A DNA stretch of 23,096 nt from Granulicatella adiacens (lineage in GTDB: Bacteria; Bacillota; Bacilli; Lactobacillales; Aerococcaceae), in the NCBI GenBank assembly GCA_018364485.1, contig JAGZLX010000026.1, positions 1-23,096 on the forward strand, given 5' to 3'. Both the position numbers and the translations under genes were made by a program. Shown piece by piece: positions 7,958 to 15,726 of the stretch. The notes under the pieces were generated by a model that did not search any database, was not told the DNA's origin, and saw only the letters and a list, made by a program, of their open reading frames with translations. Numbering within the stretch: position 1 is the first letter of the stretch; each line of letters opens with the position of its first letter.

Positions 7958-7975
7958 GCGACTCGCCTCCACTCA

Positions 7976-8839
7976 TTATTCTTCAATTAGATGGATAAAT
8001 CCTTCTTCTTGTGTAATTCGTTTTGCTTTTAATAAATTACCAATGGCACGTTTGAATTGCCCTTTACTAATTCCAAAAATCTCTTTAATCGTTTTTGGAT
8101 CTGTTTTATCCCAATATGGAAGTGTATGCGTTGGACGATTCTTCAGCATCGCCACAATCATTTCTGCATCGTCCCCAATTGCTTCATAAGCACGTGGTCG
8201 CATCGATACATTTAGCACTCCATCCGGGCGTACCCCAATGACACGAACGCTAATCTCTTCTCCAAGAGTTGGTTCATATAAGCGCTCCGATGGATGTAAG
8301 AATAACTTATACCCTTCTGGTGTGAAAATCGTTGTTCCCACTAATTTTACTTGTGTCACCGTTCCTGTTAAATCTTTATTCAATAATCCTTTATGACCAC
8401 GAATCACTTTTTCGTTTAATGCTTGCCCGTCTCCCATCGTTGCCCATGTGCGGTCTTTTTTGTCTTTAATTAACGTCACATATAAACGATTATTTTTCTT
8501 AGGCCATAACTCTTTCATACTTGGAAGTTCATCCAATGAAACTACCATATCTTTATCTTCTAAACCAATATCCACGAATACGCCTAAGTCTTTTCTGACT
8601 TGTGTCACGCTTGCCCATCCATAACTTTCATTTGTTACTTCAGGAATGTGGAGCGTAAAGACTTTTTTACGGGAAGAATTCTCATATAAAAATCCCGTTA
8701 CTACATCACCAATCTTTAGTGATTCGGTAGCGTCGTCTTTTTTTAGACGGAATGTTTCTCCACTCTTTTGAACGAAAAAGTACTTTTCATTTTCATCCGT
8801 GATAATGGCTTGAACAACGGTCGATAATTCACTTGTCAT
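7976..8839 (-). CDS. cvfB: S1-domain RNA-binding protein CvfB
   Basis: A 287-residue CvfB/YitL family protein. It carries tandem S1-like OB folds (about residues 1-65, 66-140 and 145-210, for example GVFVDIGLEDKDMVVSLDELP and GTVTQVKLVGTTIFTPEGYKLFLHPSER) and a C-terminal winged helix ending FGISKGQFKRAIGNLLKAKRITQEEGFIHLIEE. In staphylococci and pneumococci the family binds RNA and affects virulence-factor expression; the molecular role in this organism is not shown. The start ATG has a strong AAGGAGG 6 bases upstream. It is the first gene of the nine-gene series, and an extended -10 lies about 35 bases upstream. Confidence 0.9.
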   Translation of the reverse strand: MTSELSTVVQAIITDENEKYFFVQKSGETFRLKKDDATESLKIGDVVTGFLYENSSRKKVFTLHIPEVTNESYGWASVTQVRKDLGVFVDIGLEDKDMVVSLDELPSMKELWPKKNNRLYVTLIKDKKDRTWATMGDGQALNEKVIRGHKGLLNKDLTGTVTQVKLVGTTIFTPEGYKLFLHPSERLYEPTLGEEISVRVIGVRPDGVLNVSMRPRAYEAIGDDAEMIVAMLKNRPTHTLPYWDKTDPKTIKEIFGISKGQFKRAIGNLLKAKRITQEEGFIHLIEE

Positions 8840-8871
8840 AACAAACCTCCTTCTTCTACATTTGTCCTTTT

Positions 8872-8880
8872 ATTTTACCA
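8872..8880 (-). promoter_or_regulatory. Extended -10 promoter for the cvfB operon
   Basis: The minus strand reads TGGTAAAAT (8880-8872), an extended -10 (TGN-TAAAAT) 33 bases before the cvfB start. The -35 region is poor, which is common with extended -10 elements. The same promoter style recurs before pfkA, dnaE, ruvA and the exporter genes. Confidence 0.5.
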
Positions 8881-8958
8881 CAAAATAGGGCTTACAGTCA
8901 TTTAACTCCTTGTATTTCTAACGATTTCTCATTATTTTATGAAATGACTTCAAAACAC

Positions 8959-9000
8959 AAAAAAGCTTGAACAACTTTTTACGGTTTGTTCAAGCTTTTT
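8959..9000 (-). terminator. Terminator after pyk
   Basis: A 15-bp perfect stem (arms 8960-8974 and 8986-9000) with an 11-base loop, ending in a T-run on the minus strand, starting 18 bp after the pyk stop. Confidence 0.93.
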
Positions 9001-9017
9001 ATTATGATTTAAATAAA

Positions 9018-10436
9018 TTATACGCGAGCAACTTTCATCATGTTTGTTGTTCCTTTAATTCCTAAAGGTACACCAGCAGTGATTATTACTAAATCGCCTT
9101 CTTGTGTAGTAAGGTTGTCACGTACTGCTTGCATACAGATTTCGAACATTTCATCTGTAGACTGTGCACGTTCAACGATTACTGGTTTAACACCCCAGAT
9201 TAGAGACATGGCACGTTGTTGACGTTCAGAAGAAGTCACACCTAAGATTGTTGCGTCAGGACGGAATTTAGAAATCATTTTTGGAGTATGTCCTGATTCA
9301 GTTGCAGCAACGATTGTTTTCACTTTTAAGTTTTTAGCTGTGTGAGCTACTGAACGACCGATTGCTTCAGCTACATCAGTTTCATCGAATGCTTTTAATT
9401 TGAATTTGTCACGTACACGGATTTCTTGTTCTGTACGAACACAGATATTAGCCATTGTACGAACGGCTTCAACTGGGTAATCCCCTGCTGCAGATTCACC
9501 AGATAACATAACTGCATCTGTACCATCGAAGATAGCGTTCGCTACGTCACCAACTTCCGCACGTGTTGGACGTGGGTTACGTTGCATTGAATCTAACATT
9601 TGAGTAGCAGTAATAACTGGTTTACCTAAAGTGTTACATTTCTTAATTAAAGTTTTTTGAACGATTGGAACTTCTTCTGCTGCGATTTCAACACCCATGT
9701 CTCCACGAGCAACCATTAAACCATCTGATACCGCTAAGATTTCGTCAATGTTGTCGATACCTTCTTGGTTTTCGATTTTTGGAATGATTTGGATGTGTGT
9801 TGCGTTATGTTCTTTTAATAAATCGCGAATTTCTTGAACGTCTGAAGCACGACGAACGAAACTTGCTGCGATGAAGTCGATATCATTTTCAATACCGAAG
9901 ATAATATCAGCACGGTCTTTTTCAGTGATACCAGGTAATTTAGTTTTAACGCCAGGAACGTTAATACCTTTTTTATTTTTAACAACACCGCTGTTGTTTA
10001 CTACGCAGACGATTTCGCCGTTAGCGTGGTCTACTTCAGTAACAGCTAATCCTACTAAACCATCATCTACAAGGATGATCGATCCAGGTTTAACATCGTT
10101 AATTAATTCTGGGTAAGTAATAGAGAATTTTTCTTTTGTTCCTAAAACTTCAGTCATTGAAATACGAACCACATCACCAGTGTTTAATTCGATTGCACCA
10201 TTTTCCATATCATGTGTACGAATTTCTGGTCCTTTAGTATCTAAAAGAATCGCGATAACGCGTCCTGTTTCTTTACGGATTTTTTTAATTGTGTTGATAC
10301 GTTCTAAATGTTCTGCATGGTCACCATGTGAGAAGTTTAAACGTGCAACGTTCATTCCTGCTTCTGCTAATGCTGCTAACTTTTCTGGTGCTTCACTAGC
10401 AGGTCCAATAGTACATACGATTTTAGTTCTTTTCAT
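9018..10436 (-). CDS. pyk: Pyruvate kinase
   Basis: A 472-residue glycolytic enzyme that makes pyruvate and ATP from phosphoenolpyruvate and ADP. Family motifs are KIVCTIGPAS at the start, MNVARLNFSHGDH, IPKIENQEGIDNIDEIL (signature with active-site Lys and Glu), DGLMVARGDMGVE and TATQMLDSM. The C-terminal regulatory domain ends GTTNMMKVARV, the normal end of the core enzyme. Many Bacillus and Lactobacillus pyruvate kinases carry an extra C-terminal PEP-utiliser-like domain (about 585 residues); it is absent here, with the stop followed at once by a terminator, so this is the short form and not a truncation. The Shine-Dalgarno AAAGGAG is 10 bases from the ATG. It lies 25 bp after pfkA, forming one transcript. 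Confidence 0.97.
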   Translation of the reverse strand: MKRTKIVCTIGPASEAPEKLAALAEAGMNVARLNFSHGDHAEHLERINTIKKIRKETGRVIAILLDTKGPEIRTHDMENGAIELNTGDVVRISMTEVLGTKEKFSITYPELINDVKPGSIILVDDGLVGLAVTEVDHANGEIVCVVNNSGVVKNKKGINVPGVKTKLPGITEKDRADIIFGIENDIDFIAASFVRRASDVQEIRDLLKEHNATHIQIIPKIENQEGIDNIDEILAVSDGLMVARGDMGVEIAAEEVPIVQKTLIKKCNTLGKPVITATQMLDSMQRNPRPTRAEVGDVANAIFDGTDAVMLSGESAAGDYPVEAVRTMANICVRTEQEIRVRDKFKLKAFDETDVAEAIGRSVAHTAKNLKVKTIVAATESGHTPKMISKFRPDATILGVTSSERQQRAMSLIWGVKPVIVERAQSTDEMFEICMQAVRDNLTTQEGDLVIITAGVPLGIKGTTNMMKVARV

Positions 10437-10461
10437 TTTCTGTTGACTCCTTTAGTTTGTT

Positions 10462-11427
10462 TTAGAATGAAATTTCTTTATTTAGTTGATACAACTCTAA
10501 GTTTGGTAAATGTTTGCCGTTTGCCAATGTTTCAACGATATCGCTATAGATAATTTTTTCTGCTTTCACGCCGACACATACGCCCCCGATATCTTCTTTT
10601 AATAAATCGATTGCTTTAGCACCCATACGGCTTGCAAGAACGCGGTCACGAGCACTTGGAGCTCCACCACGTTGAACGTGTCCAAGTACTGTAACACGTG
10701 TATGGAAATCACTATCGTATTCACGTAATTTCTTCGCAAGTTCGTCCCCAGACATTACACCTTCTGCAAGAAGAATTAATGTATGTTTCTTACCGTTCAA
10801 ACGACCTTGTTTGATTTCTTGAGCAACTACTTCTAAATCGAAATCTTGTTCTGGAATCAAAATTTGTTCTGCACCACTGGCAACACCTGTCCAAAGTGCA
10901 ATATCACCAGCACGACGACCCATAACTTCTACGATAAACGTACGAACATGTGATGTTGCAGTATCGCGAAGACGGTCTAGCGCTTCTAATACAGTATTAA
11001 TGGCAGTATCAAATCCGATTGTATATTCTGTACCTGGAATATCATTATCGATTGTTCCGGGAACCCCAACTGTTGGGAAACCAAGTTTTGTTAAGGCAAC
11101 AGCACCTTGATAGCTTCCGTCACCACCGATAACAACAAGACCTTCGATACCGAATTTCTTTAATTGTTCGATTCCTTTTTCTTGTCCTTCGCGGTTTGCG
11201 AATTCTGGATAACGTGCAGAATACAAGAATGTACCCCCACGACCAATTAAATCACTTACGTCTGACGGATTTAATTTACGAATATCACCAGCTACTAAAC
11301 CGGCAAAACCATAGTTAATTCCGTAGACTTCAAAACCTTCATAAATACCCTTACGTACAATCGCACGTACAGCGGCATTCATCCCTGGAGCATCTCCTCC
11401 ACTTGTTAAAACAGCAATGCGTTTCAC
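10462..11427 (-). CDS. pfkA: ATP-dependent 6-phosphofructokinase
   Basis: A 321-residue enzyme that phosphorylates fructose-6-phosphate, the committed step of glycolysis. Motifs are the ATP-binding LTSGGDAPGMNAAVRA, VIGGDGSYQGA, and PGTIDNDIPGTEYTIGFDTA with the catalytic Asp, then EVMGRRAGDIA and LGHVQRGGAPSARDR, characteristic of bacterial PfkA. Gly in GGDGS indicates ATP rather than pyrophosphate as phosphoryl donor. The start is a GTG at 11427, with AGAGGTGA 6-7 bases upstream. It is transcribed with pyk and lies downstream of dnaE, the order seen in B. subtilis apart from the missing accDA genes. It has its own promoter at 11479-11507. Confidence 0.97.
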   Translation of the reverse strand: MKRIAVLTSGGDAPGMNAAVRAIVRKGIYEGFEVYGINYGFAGLVAGDIRKLNPSDVSDLIGRGGTFLYSARYPEFANREGQEKGIEQLKKFGIEGLVVIGGDGSYQGAVALTKLGFPTVGVPGTIDNDIPGTEYTIGFDTAINTVLEALDRLRDTATSHVRTFIVEVMGRRAGDIALWTGVASGAEQILIPEQDFDLEVVAQEIKQGRLNGKKHTLILLAEGVMSGDELAKKLREYDSDFHTRVTVLGHVQRGGAPSARDRVLASRMGAKAIDLLKEDIGGVCVGVKAEKIIYSDIVETLANGKHLPNLELYQLNKEISF

Positions 11428-11478
11428 AAAGATTCACCTCTTAGATTTATTTTTACTGGAACAAGCCCATTTGTAGTT

Positions 11479-11507
11479 ATTTTATCACTTTTTTAGACAA
11501 ATGTCTT
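11479..11507 (-). promoter_or_regulatory. Promoter of pfkA-pyk
   Basis: On the minus strand, -35 AAGACA (11507-11502), a 17-base spacer and -10 TAAAAT (11484-11479) preceded by TGA, an extended -10. A small inverted repeat AGACA-TT-TGTCT overlaps the -35 and could be an operator. The interval to dnaE shows no terminator, so some read-through from dnaE is possible. Confidence 0.65.
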
Positions 11508-11525
11508 TCATTTTCATATACTTTT

Positions 11526-14500
11526 TCATTTTACAATTTTTATACATTCTTTATCTAAAATGTCGATAAGACCAGGGATTAGCTTCGACTCAAGGTTTAC
11601 ACCGTTTGCAAAGGAATTTTTTACAAGCGTTTTACTATTCACGAGGAATAATTCAACAGGTGTCACTCCTTTAAATTTAGTGACGAGTTGCTTAATTTCA
11701 GCGTACACTTCAGGTGTGTGTTTTTCTGGACGGATCGCAATTTGCAATCTTTTTGATGAATCTTCTAGCAATTTATCTGCAAAACTCATCGGATACATAC
11801 GGTTTAATTGCAATTGCCATTGACCTTTTTGCCCTCTCTTTACACGACCTTCCGCTAGAACCATCGTGTTTTGTTGAAGGTGTTGATAGACTTCAGCAAG
11901 CGTTGACGGAAAGACGACAACATCCATCATTCCAGAAGCATCTTGAAGTGTGACATACGCCATCTGTTCCCCTTTACGAGTCGAGATTTTACGAATGTCT
12001 ACAATCATCCCTACAAATCGTATATATCCTTCTTCAAAAACGGTTTGAATCGGAGTAATCCATCTACTCTTGACAAGAGGATCATATTTTGAGGAAGGAT
12101 GAGGAGAAACTGAAAATCCAAGGACTTCAATTTCTTCTTCAATTCGTTGCAAGAGTGGTTCTTCTTCCACATGAGTGAACGCCACTTCTAAGTCATCTTC
12201 TAGTGATAAATTCAAGCCGTGGAACTTCACACTCTTAGCTACAGCATCCACATTTGCCTTCAGCGTTGCCCTTGTTTCACCAAATTCATCAAAAGCCCCT
12301 GCATTAATTAACGCTAGTAATAGCGGTTCTTTCGTATATTGAGCGCCCATTCGGTAAGCAAAGTCTTGGAAACCTTTGAACGGTCCATACTCATAACGGT
12401 TCTTCACGATACTTTCCACAAAGTCACGACGAATCCCCTTAATATTATTAAGCCCAACAATGACTCCACTATCGTCTGCCACAAAGTCTGCATAACTACG
12501 ATTGATACTTGGTGGCAAAATCTTAATTCCTAATTGGCGTGCTTCAACAAGATAGTCTTGCAACTTCGCTGATTTCGCACTTGCATTTTGGAACAATGCG
12601 GTAAAGAATGCCGTTGGATAATTTGCTTTTAAATATGCTAATTGATAAGACAACATCGCGTAAGCCACCGCGTGTGATTTGTTAAATCCATAGTTGGCAA
12701 ACTTTTCAATATAGTCATATACCGTCTCGGCATCTTCTTGTTTATATCCTTTAGTAAGAGCCCCCTGCACAAATTTTTCTTTTTGTGCAGCAATCGCATC
12801 ACTATTCTTCTTCCCGATTGCACGACGTAAAATATCGGCTTCTCCTAGAGTAAAGCCAGCCATTTCACTAGCCGCCTGCATAACTTGTTCTTGGTAAACC
12901 AAGATACCGTATGTCGGTTCAAGAATCTTTTTCAGCGACGTGTGAGGATATTGAACAATTTCCGTTCCCTTTTTACGATTAATGAAGTGTGGAATTTGCT
13001 CCATTGGACCTGGACGATAAAGTGCAAGCACTGCTACTAAATCTTCGAACGCTGTTGGTTGCATATCCTTCAAGACACGACGAATCCCGTCTGACTCGAA
13101 TTGGAAAATTCCGTTTGTTTGTGCCTTTTGGAAGAGCTCAAACGTACGCGGATCGTCTAAAGGAATCTTCGTAATATCAATTGCCTTCTTCGTAATCTTT
13201 TGCGTTTGTTGAATCGCCTTATGAAGCAATGTCAGGTTGCTTAACCCAAGTAAGTCCATTTTGAGAAGGCCGACTTTTTCAACAGCCTGCATCGCATACT
13301 GTGTGAGCATCCAATCGGCTTCCTGAATTGTCGCTGAATACCCTTTGTCTCGTTTCATTAACGGAACAGTCTTCGTCAACGCATCTTGAGATAACACGAC
13401 TCCGGCCGCATGGACAGATGAATGACGTGGAAGACCTTCAAGCGCTTTTGCCACTTGATAGAGCTTGCGATTCCGTTCGCTACTTTCGACATGTTCTCTA
13501 AACGTCTTATTTTCTTTATAAGTCTGCTCTAGCGTTACTTTCCCTTGAGCGATATTGTTTGAGAACTTCTGAACCGTAATGATGTTTTCGCCAAAGACTT
13601 TACATACATCACGAATCACTTGCTTCGCCCCAAGCGTACCAAACGTTACAATTTGCGCAACATTTTGATTGCCATATTTCGAAACGATATAGGCTAAAAT
13701 ATCTTCACGCTTATCATCTGGGAAGTCCAAGTCAATATCGGGCATCGTATAACGTTCACGGTTTAAGAAACGCTCAAATAGCAAGTTATAACGAATCGGA
13801 TCAACGCCTGTAATATGCAAGAGGTATGCAACTAGAGATCCTGCCGCAGATCCACGACCAGCTCCCGTTTGAATACCTTTCTCGCGTGCATGACGCATAA
13901 TATCCCAAACGATAAGGAAGTAATCATCAAATCCCATTTCATGAATAACAGCTAATTCTTCTTTGAGTCGATTCACATAAATAGGCGTCGTTACTCCCAT
14001 CTCAAGCATCGCAGCTTCACATAATTCATAAAGGAACTGTGCACTTGTTTTTCCACCTGGCACTGGGAATTGTGGAAGCATCGTATCTCTTAGTGGAATT
14101 TCCACCACTAAATCTTTTGTAAACTGTTCTAAGTTCGTAAGAAGGATTCCACCTATTGCCGCTTGGAACACCTTCGTCATCGAAGTCGCTTCAGGTAACG
14201 ATTCGCTCCCTGTTGCATCTTCTTGTGTAAACGAAAGAGTTTCCCCTAGTCGAATCGCTTGTAACACTTTCCATGGGAAATAATCAGTTGTATTTAAATA
14301 ACGAGAGACACTAAAGGCAACTGGAATGACACCAGCAGCTTCAATCCCTTCACGCATCGTGTCGAACTCACAGCGATCGACCATTTCACGAGTAATCCCT
14401 ACGGCAATCTCAACGCCAGCATACTCTTCCTTCACAGCTCCTAGAACCGCTTCAAGTCTGCCCTTAGAATGCGCCGCAACCCACTCACTGTCCATTGGAG

Positions 14501-14879
14501 GAAGGACGATTTTTACATCCTCGCTATGAGTGGCAATCCACTTTGTCATCTCCTTTGTCCAAGTAATCCCTTGTTGATAAAGGGTTGAAAGTTTCAGGAG
14601 GGATTCATACCCCTTAGCACCTTTTGCATAGACAACAAGCATTTCTTTTCTAGAGGCATCACTCTTCCATGCAACCTCGAATGTACATCCTAGAATCGGT
14701 TGAATTCCATTTTGAATACAGCGCTCGTAAAACTCCACTGCCCCGTGCAATACACCATCATCCGTTAAGGCCAATTGTTTATAACCTAATAATTTTCCAG
14801 TCTCAACATACTCATTTAAACGAATCGTACTCTTAAGTAATGAATAGCTACTGAATACTTGTAAAGTTGTAAATGGCAT
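11526..14879 (-). CDS. dnaE: DNA polymerase III alpha subunit DnaE
   Basis: A 1117-residue replicative polymerase of the Gram-positive DnaE (DnaE3) class, which in B. subtilis extends primers on the lagging strand before PolC takes over. Order: N-terminal PHP domain (about 1-200), palm with catalytic aspartates in MPDIDLDFPDD (Asp381, Asp383) and Asp542 (KMDLLGLSNLTLL), GAGRGSAAGS at about 339-348, a beta-clamp/HhH region near 800, and an OB fold at about 953-1030 (FVGMIVDIRKISTRKGEQMAYVTLQD). There is no inserted exonuclease, so it is not PolC. The PHP metal ligands are lost: LQVFSSYS replaces LHVHxxYS and TDDG replaces TDHG. It has its own extended -10 promoter and a GAGGAGG Shine-Dalgarno. 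Length equals the B. subtilis protein within a few residues. Confidence 0.96.
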   Translation of the reverse strand: MPFTTLQVFSSYSLLKSTIRLNEYVETGKLLGYKQLALTDDGVLHGAVEFYERCIQNGIQPILGCTFEVAWKSDASRKEMLVVYAKGAKGYESLLKLSTLYQQGITWTKEMTKWIATHSEDVKIVLPPMDSEWVAAHSKGRLEAVLGAVKEEYAGVEIAVGITREMVDRCEFDTMREGIEAAGVIPVAFSVSRYLNTTDYFPWKVLQAIRLGETLSFTQEDATGSESLPEATSMTKVFQAAIGGILLTNLEQFTKDLVVEIPLRDTMLPQFPVPGGKTSAQFLYELCEAAMLEMGVTTPIYVNRLKEELAVIHEMGFDDYFLIVWDIMRHAREKGIQTGAGRGSAAGSLVAYLLHITGVDPIRYNLLFERFLNRERYTMPDIDLDFPDDKREDILAYIVSKYGNQNVAQIVTFGTLGAKQVIRDVCKVFGENIITVQKFSNNIAQGKVTLEQTYKENKTFREHVESSERNRKLYQVAKALEGLPRHSSVHAAGVVLSQDALTKTVPLMKRDKGYSATIQEADWMLTQYAMQAVEKVGLLKMDLLGLSNLTLLHKAIQQTQKITKKAIDITKIPLDDPRTFELFQKAQTNGIFQFESDGIRRVLKDMQPTAFEDLVAVLALYRPGPMEQIPHFINRKKGTEIVQYPHTSLKKILEPTYGILVYQEQVMQAASEMAGFTLGEADILRRAIGKKNSDAIAAQKEKFVQGALTKGYKQEDAETVYDYIEKFANYGFNKSHAVAYAMLSYQLAYLKANYPTAFFTALFQNASAKSAKLQDYLVEARQLGIKILPPSINRSYADFVADDSGVIVGLNNIKGIRRDFVESIVKNRYEYGPFKGFQDFAYRMGAQYTKEPLLLALINAGAFDEFGETRATLKANVDAVAKSVKFHGLNLSLEDDLEVAFTHVEEEPLLQRIEEEIEVLGFSVSPHPSSKYDPLVKSRWITPIQTVFEEGYIRFVGMIVDIRKISTRKGEQMAYVTLQDASGMMDVVVFPSTLAEVYQHLQQNTMVLAEGRVKRGQKGQWQLQLNRMYPMSFADKLLEDSSKRLQIAIRPEKHTPEVYAEIKQLVTKFKGVTPVELFLVNSKTLVKNSFANGVNLESKLIPGLIDILDKECIKIVK

Positions 14880-14908
14880 AGGGTTCCTCCTCTCGTATTA
14901 GTCGTCTT

Positions 14909-14917
14909 ATTATAGCA
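14909..14917 (-). promoter_or_regulatory. Promoter of dnaE
   Basis: The minus strand reads TGC-TATAAT (14917-14909), a perfect extended -10 about 30 bases before the ATG, with no clear -35. It stands back to back with the promoter of the small membrane protein gene. Confidence 0.7.
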
Positions 14918-14965
14918 TATCTTCCCCATTCGCGCTCCCTTTTGGAAAGTTTTTCGGCCCATCTA

Positions 14966-14995
14966 TTGTCAAAAGAATCTTGCTTGTACTATAAT
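14966..14995 (+). promoter_or_regulatory. Promoter of the DUF2929-type gene
   Basis: TTGTCA (14966-14971), an 18-base spacer and TATAAT (14990-14995). Near-consensus sigma-A type, about 23 bases before the chosen GTG start. Confidence 0.75.
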
Positions 14996-15018
14996 GGGAA
15001 ATGAAAGAAGGGTTGTCC

Positions 15019-15201
15019 GTGAAATATATTGTTACCATCGTATGGGGATTGATACTTAGCCAAGTTACTTATTATTTAGGAAGTGCACTCTCTCAAACAC
15101 CTTACAACGTACAAAGCGCCGTAATCGTAGGAGTGCTTGTAACCGCAGCTATCTTTATCATCCAACACGTATTTATGAAATCAAAAGAAAACAGAAGTTA
15201 A
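15019..15201 (+). CDS. Small two-helix membrane protein, DUF2929/YjzD-like
   Basis: A 60-residue protein that looks like the DUF2929 (YjzD) family: a short N-terminus KYIVTIVWG, one hydrophobic helix (about 3-25, ending near YYLGSALS), a polar turn and a second helix (about 34-53, VIVGVLVTAAIFIIQHVF), then a basic tail KSKENRS. No catalytic residue is visible and the function is unknown; small size and two helices suggest a membrane-embedded accessory protein. An ATG at 15001 would add six residues, but AAGGG sits 7 bases before the GTG at 15019, and the family begins M-K/R-F/Y-I, so I chose GTG. It is monocistronic, with its own promoter and a terminator that overlaps the stop codon. Family call is from memory of the pattern. 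Confidence 0.7.
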   Translation: MKYIVTIVWGLILSQVTYYLGSALSQTPYNVQSAVIVGVLVTAAIFIIQHVFMKSKENRS

Positions 15202-15228
15202 GATTTGAACCTTAACTTCTGTTTTTTT
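15189..15228 (+). terminator. Terminator overlapping the stop of the DUF2929-type gene
   Basis: A 14-bp perfect stem (15189-15202 with 15211-15224), loop of 8, then T's to 15228. The stop codon TAA lies inside the left arm. Confidence 0.92.
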
Positions 15229-15230
15229 AT

Positions 15231-15530
15231 AAGCACACACTAAGAACGCATCTCTTCTTTTAGCGTTGTTCGATATAAGCACAAAAAGACCGTGGGCAAA
15301 TCTCAGCACGTTCCAATCCCATCGCCTGTAAATTTACACTAGTATGCACTCACAAATAACGTTACCCTTCTTTAGCACCGTTTCGCATAAAAGCACAAAA
15401 AGACCGAGGACAAATCTCAGCACGGTCCAATTCCATCGCCAGTAAATTCACACTAGAAAGCACTCACTAAGAACGGCCATCTTCTTTTAGCAATGCTTCG
15501 TATAAAAGCACAAAAAGACCGTGGGCAAAT
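15231..15530. repeat. Tandem repeat block, two full units of 113-114 bp and one partial
   Basis: Unit 1 is 15231-15343, unit 2 is 15344-15457, and unit 3 (15458-15530) stops where the structured element at 15534 begins. The best conserved core, GCACAAAAAGACCG, recurs at 15279, 15393 and 15508. On the minus strand the core of units 1 and 2 folds as a terminator-like hairpin: arms near 15288-15294/15307-15313 in unit 1 and 15402-15406/15423-15427 in unit 2, each followed by TTTTTGTGCTT. Unit 3 keeps the T-run side but lost the other arm. Short minus-strand frames in the units share the peptide AEICPRSFCA, but they are only 20-24 codons with no clear Shine-Dalgarno, so I do not call them genes. 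The block lies downstream of queA and of the DUF2929-type gene. Function unknown. Confidence 0.8.
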
Positions 15531-15533
15531 GAT

Positions 15534-15699
15534 GAAGCATGGGGATTCTATGGTAGGAGTAATAGTGACTAGTAACCGATGCGAATTAGAACCTCTTGAA
15601 AATTTATTTTCTAGAGGTTCTTTGAGGCTCGGTAGGTGGGAGACCTCGGCTCCCACCGGTACAACTATTACCACTACCATGAAGACATCCCCATGCTTC
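15534..15699. repeat. Structured element copy 1 (RNA-like fold, 166 nt)
   Basis: The ends are a perfect 13-bp inverted repeat (15534-15546 with 15687-15699). Nested inside, in plus coordinates, are: helix 2, 15550-15556 with 15674-15680, continued by 15559-15566 with 15664-15671; helix 4, ACCGA 15575-15579 with TCGGT 15629-15633; helix 5, 15588-15596 with 15613-15621, extended by GAAAA/TTTTC around a short loop; and hairpin 3, 15635-15642 with 15650-15657. A second copy lies inverted at 22577-22740, where several of these helices have changed on both sides and still pair. The transcribed strand is unknown: minus would be the 3' region of queA, plus would be independent. A small hairpin (TTGACC-tac-GGTCAA, 15705-15719) separates it from queA. 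I do not recognise the class. Confidence 0.75.
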
Positions 15700-15726
15700 A
15701 ATATTTGACCTACGGTCAATTTCCCT

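Noticed and set aside
9018..10436. Truncated pyruvate kinase
   Set aside because: It lacks the extra C-terminal domain of many relatives, but the core ends normally, the stop is followed by a terminator, and no remnant of the domain exists downstream.
15231..15530. CRISPR array
   Set aside because: The repeats are direct and adjoining with no unique spacers, the period is over 110 bp, and no cas genes are near.
15534..15699. preQ1 riboswitch linked to queA
   Set aside because: It lies downstream of queA, is far larger than preQ1 classes I know, and its second copy is beside unrelated genes.
15493..15708. 71-codon plus-strand open frame over the same element
   Set aside because: It mirrors the inverted repeat. 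Copy 2 does not preserve this frame, and there is no convincing start site.
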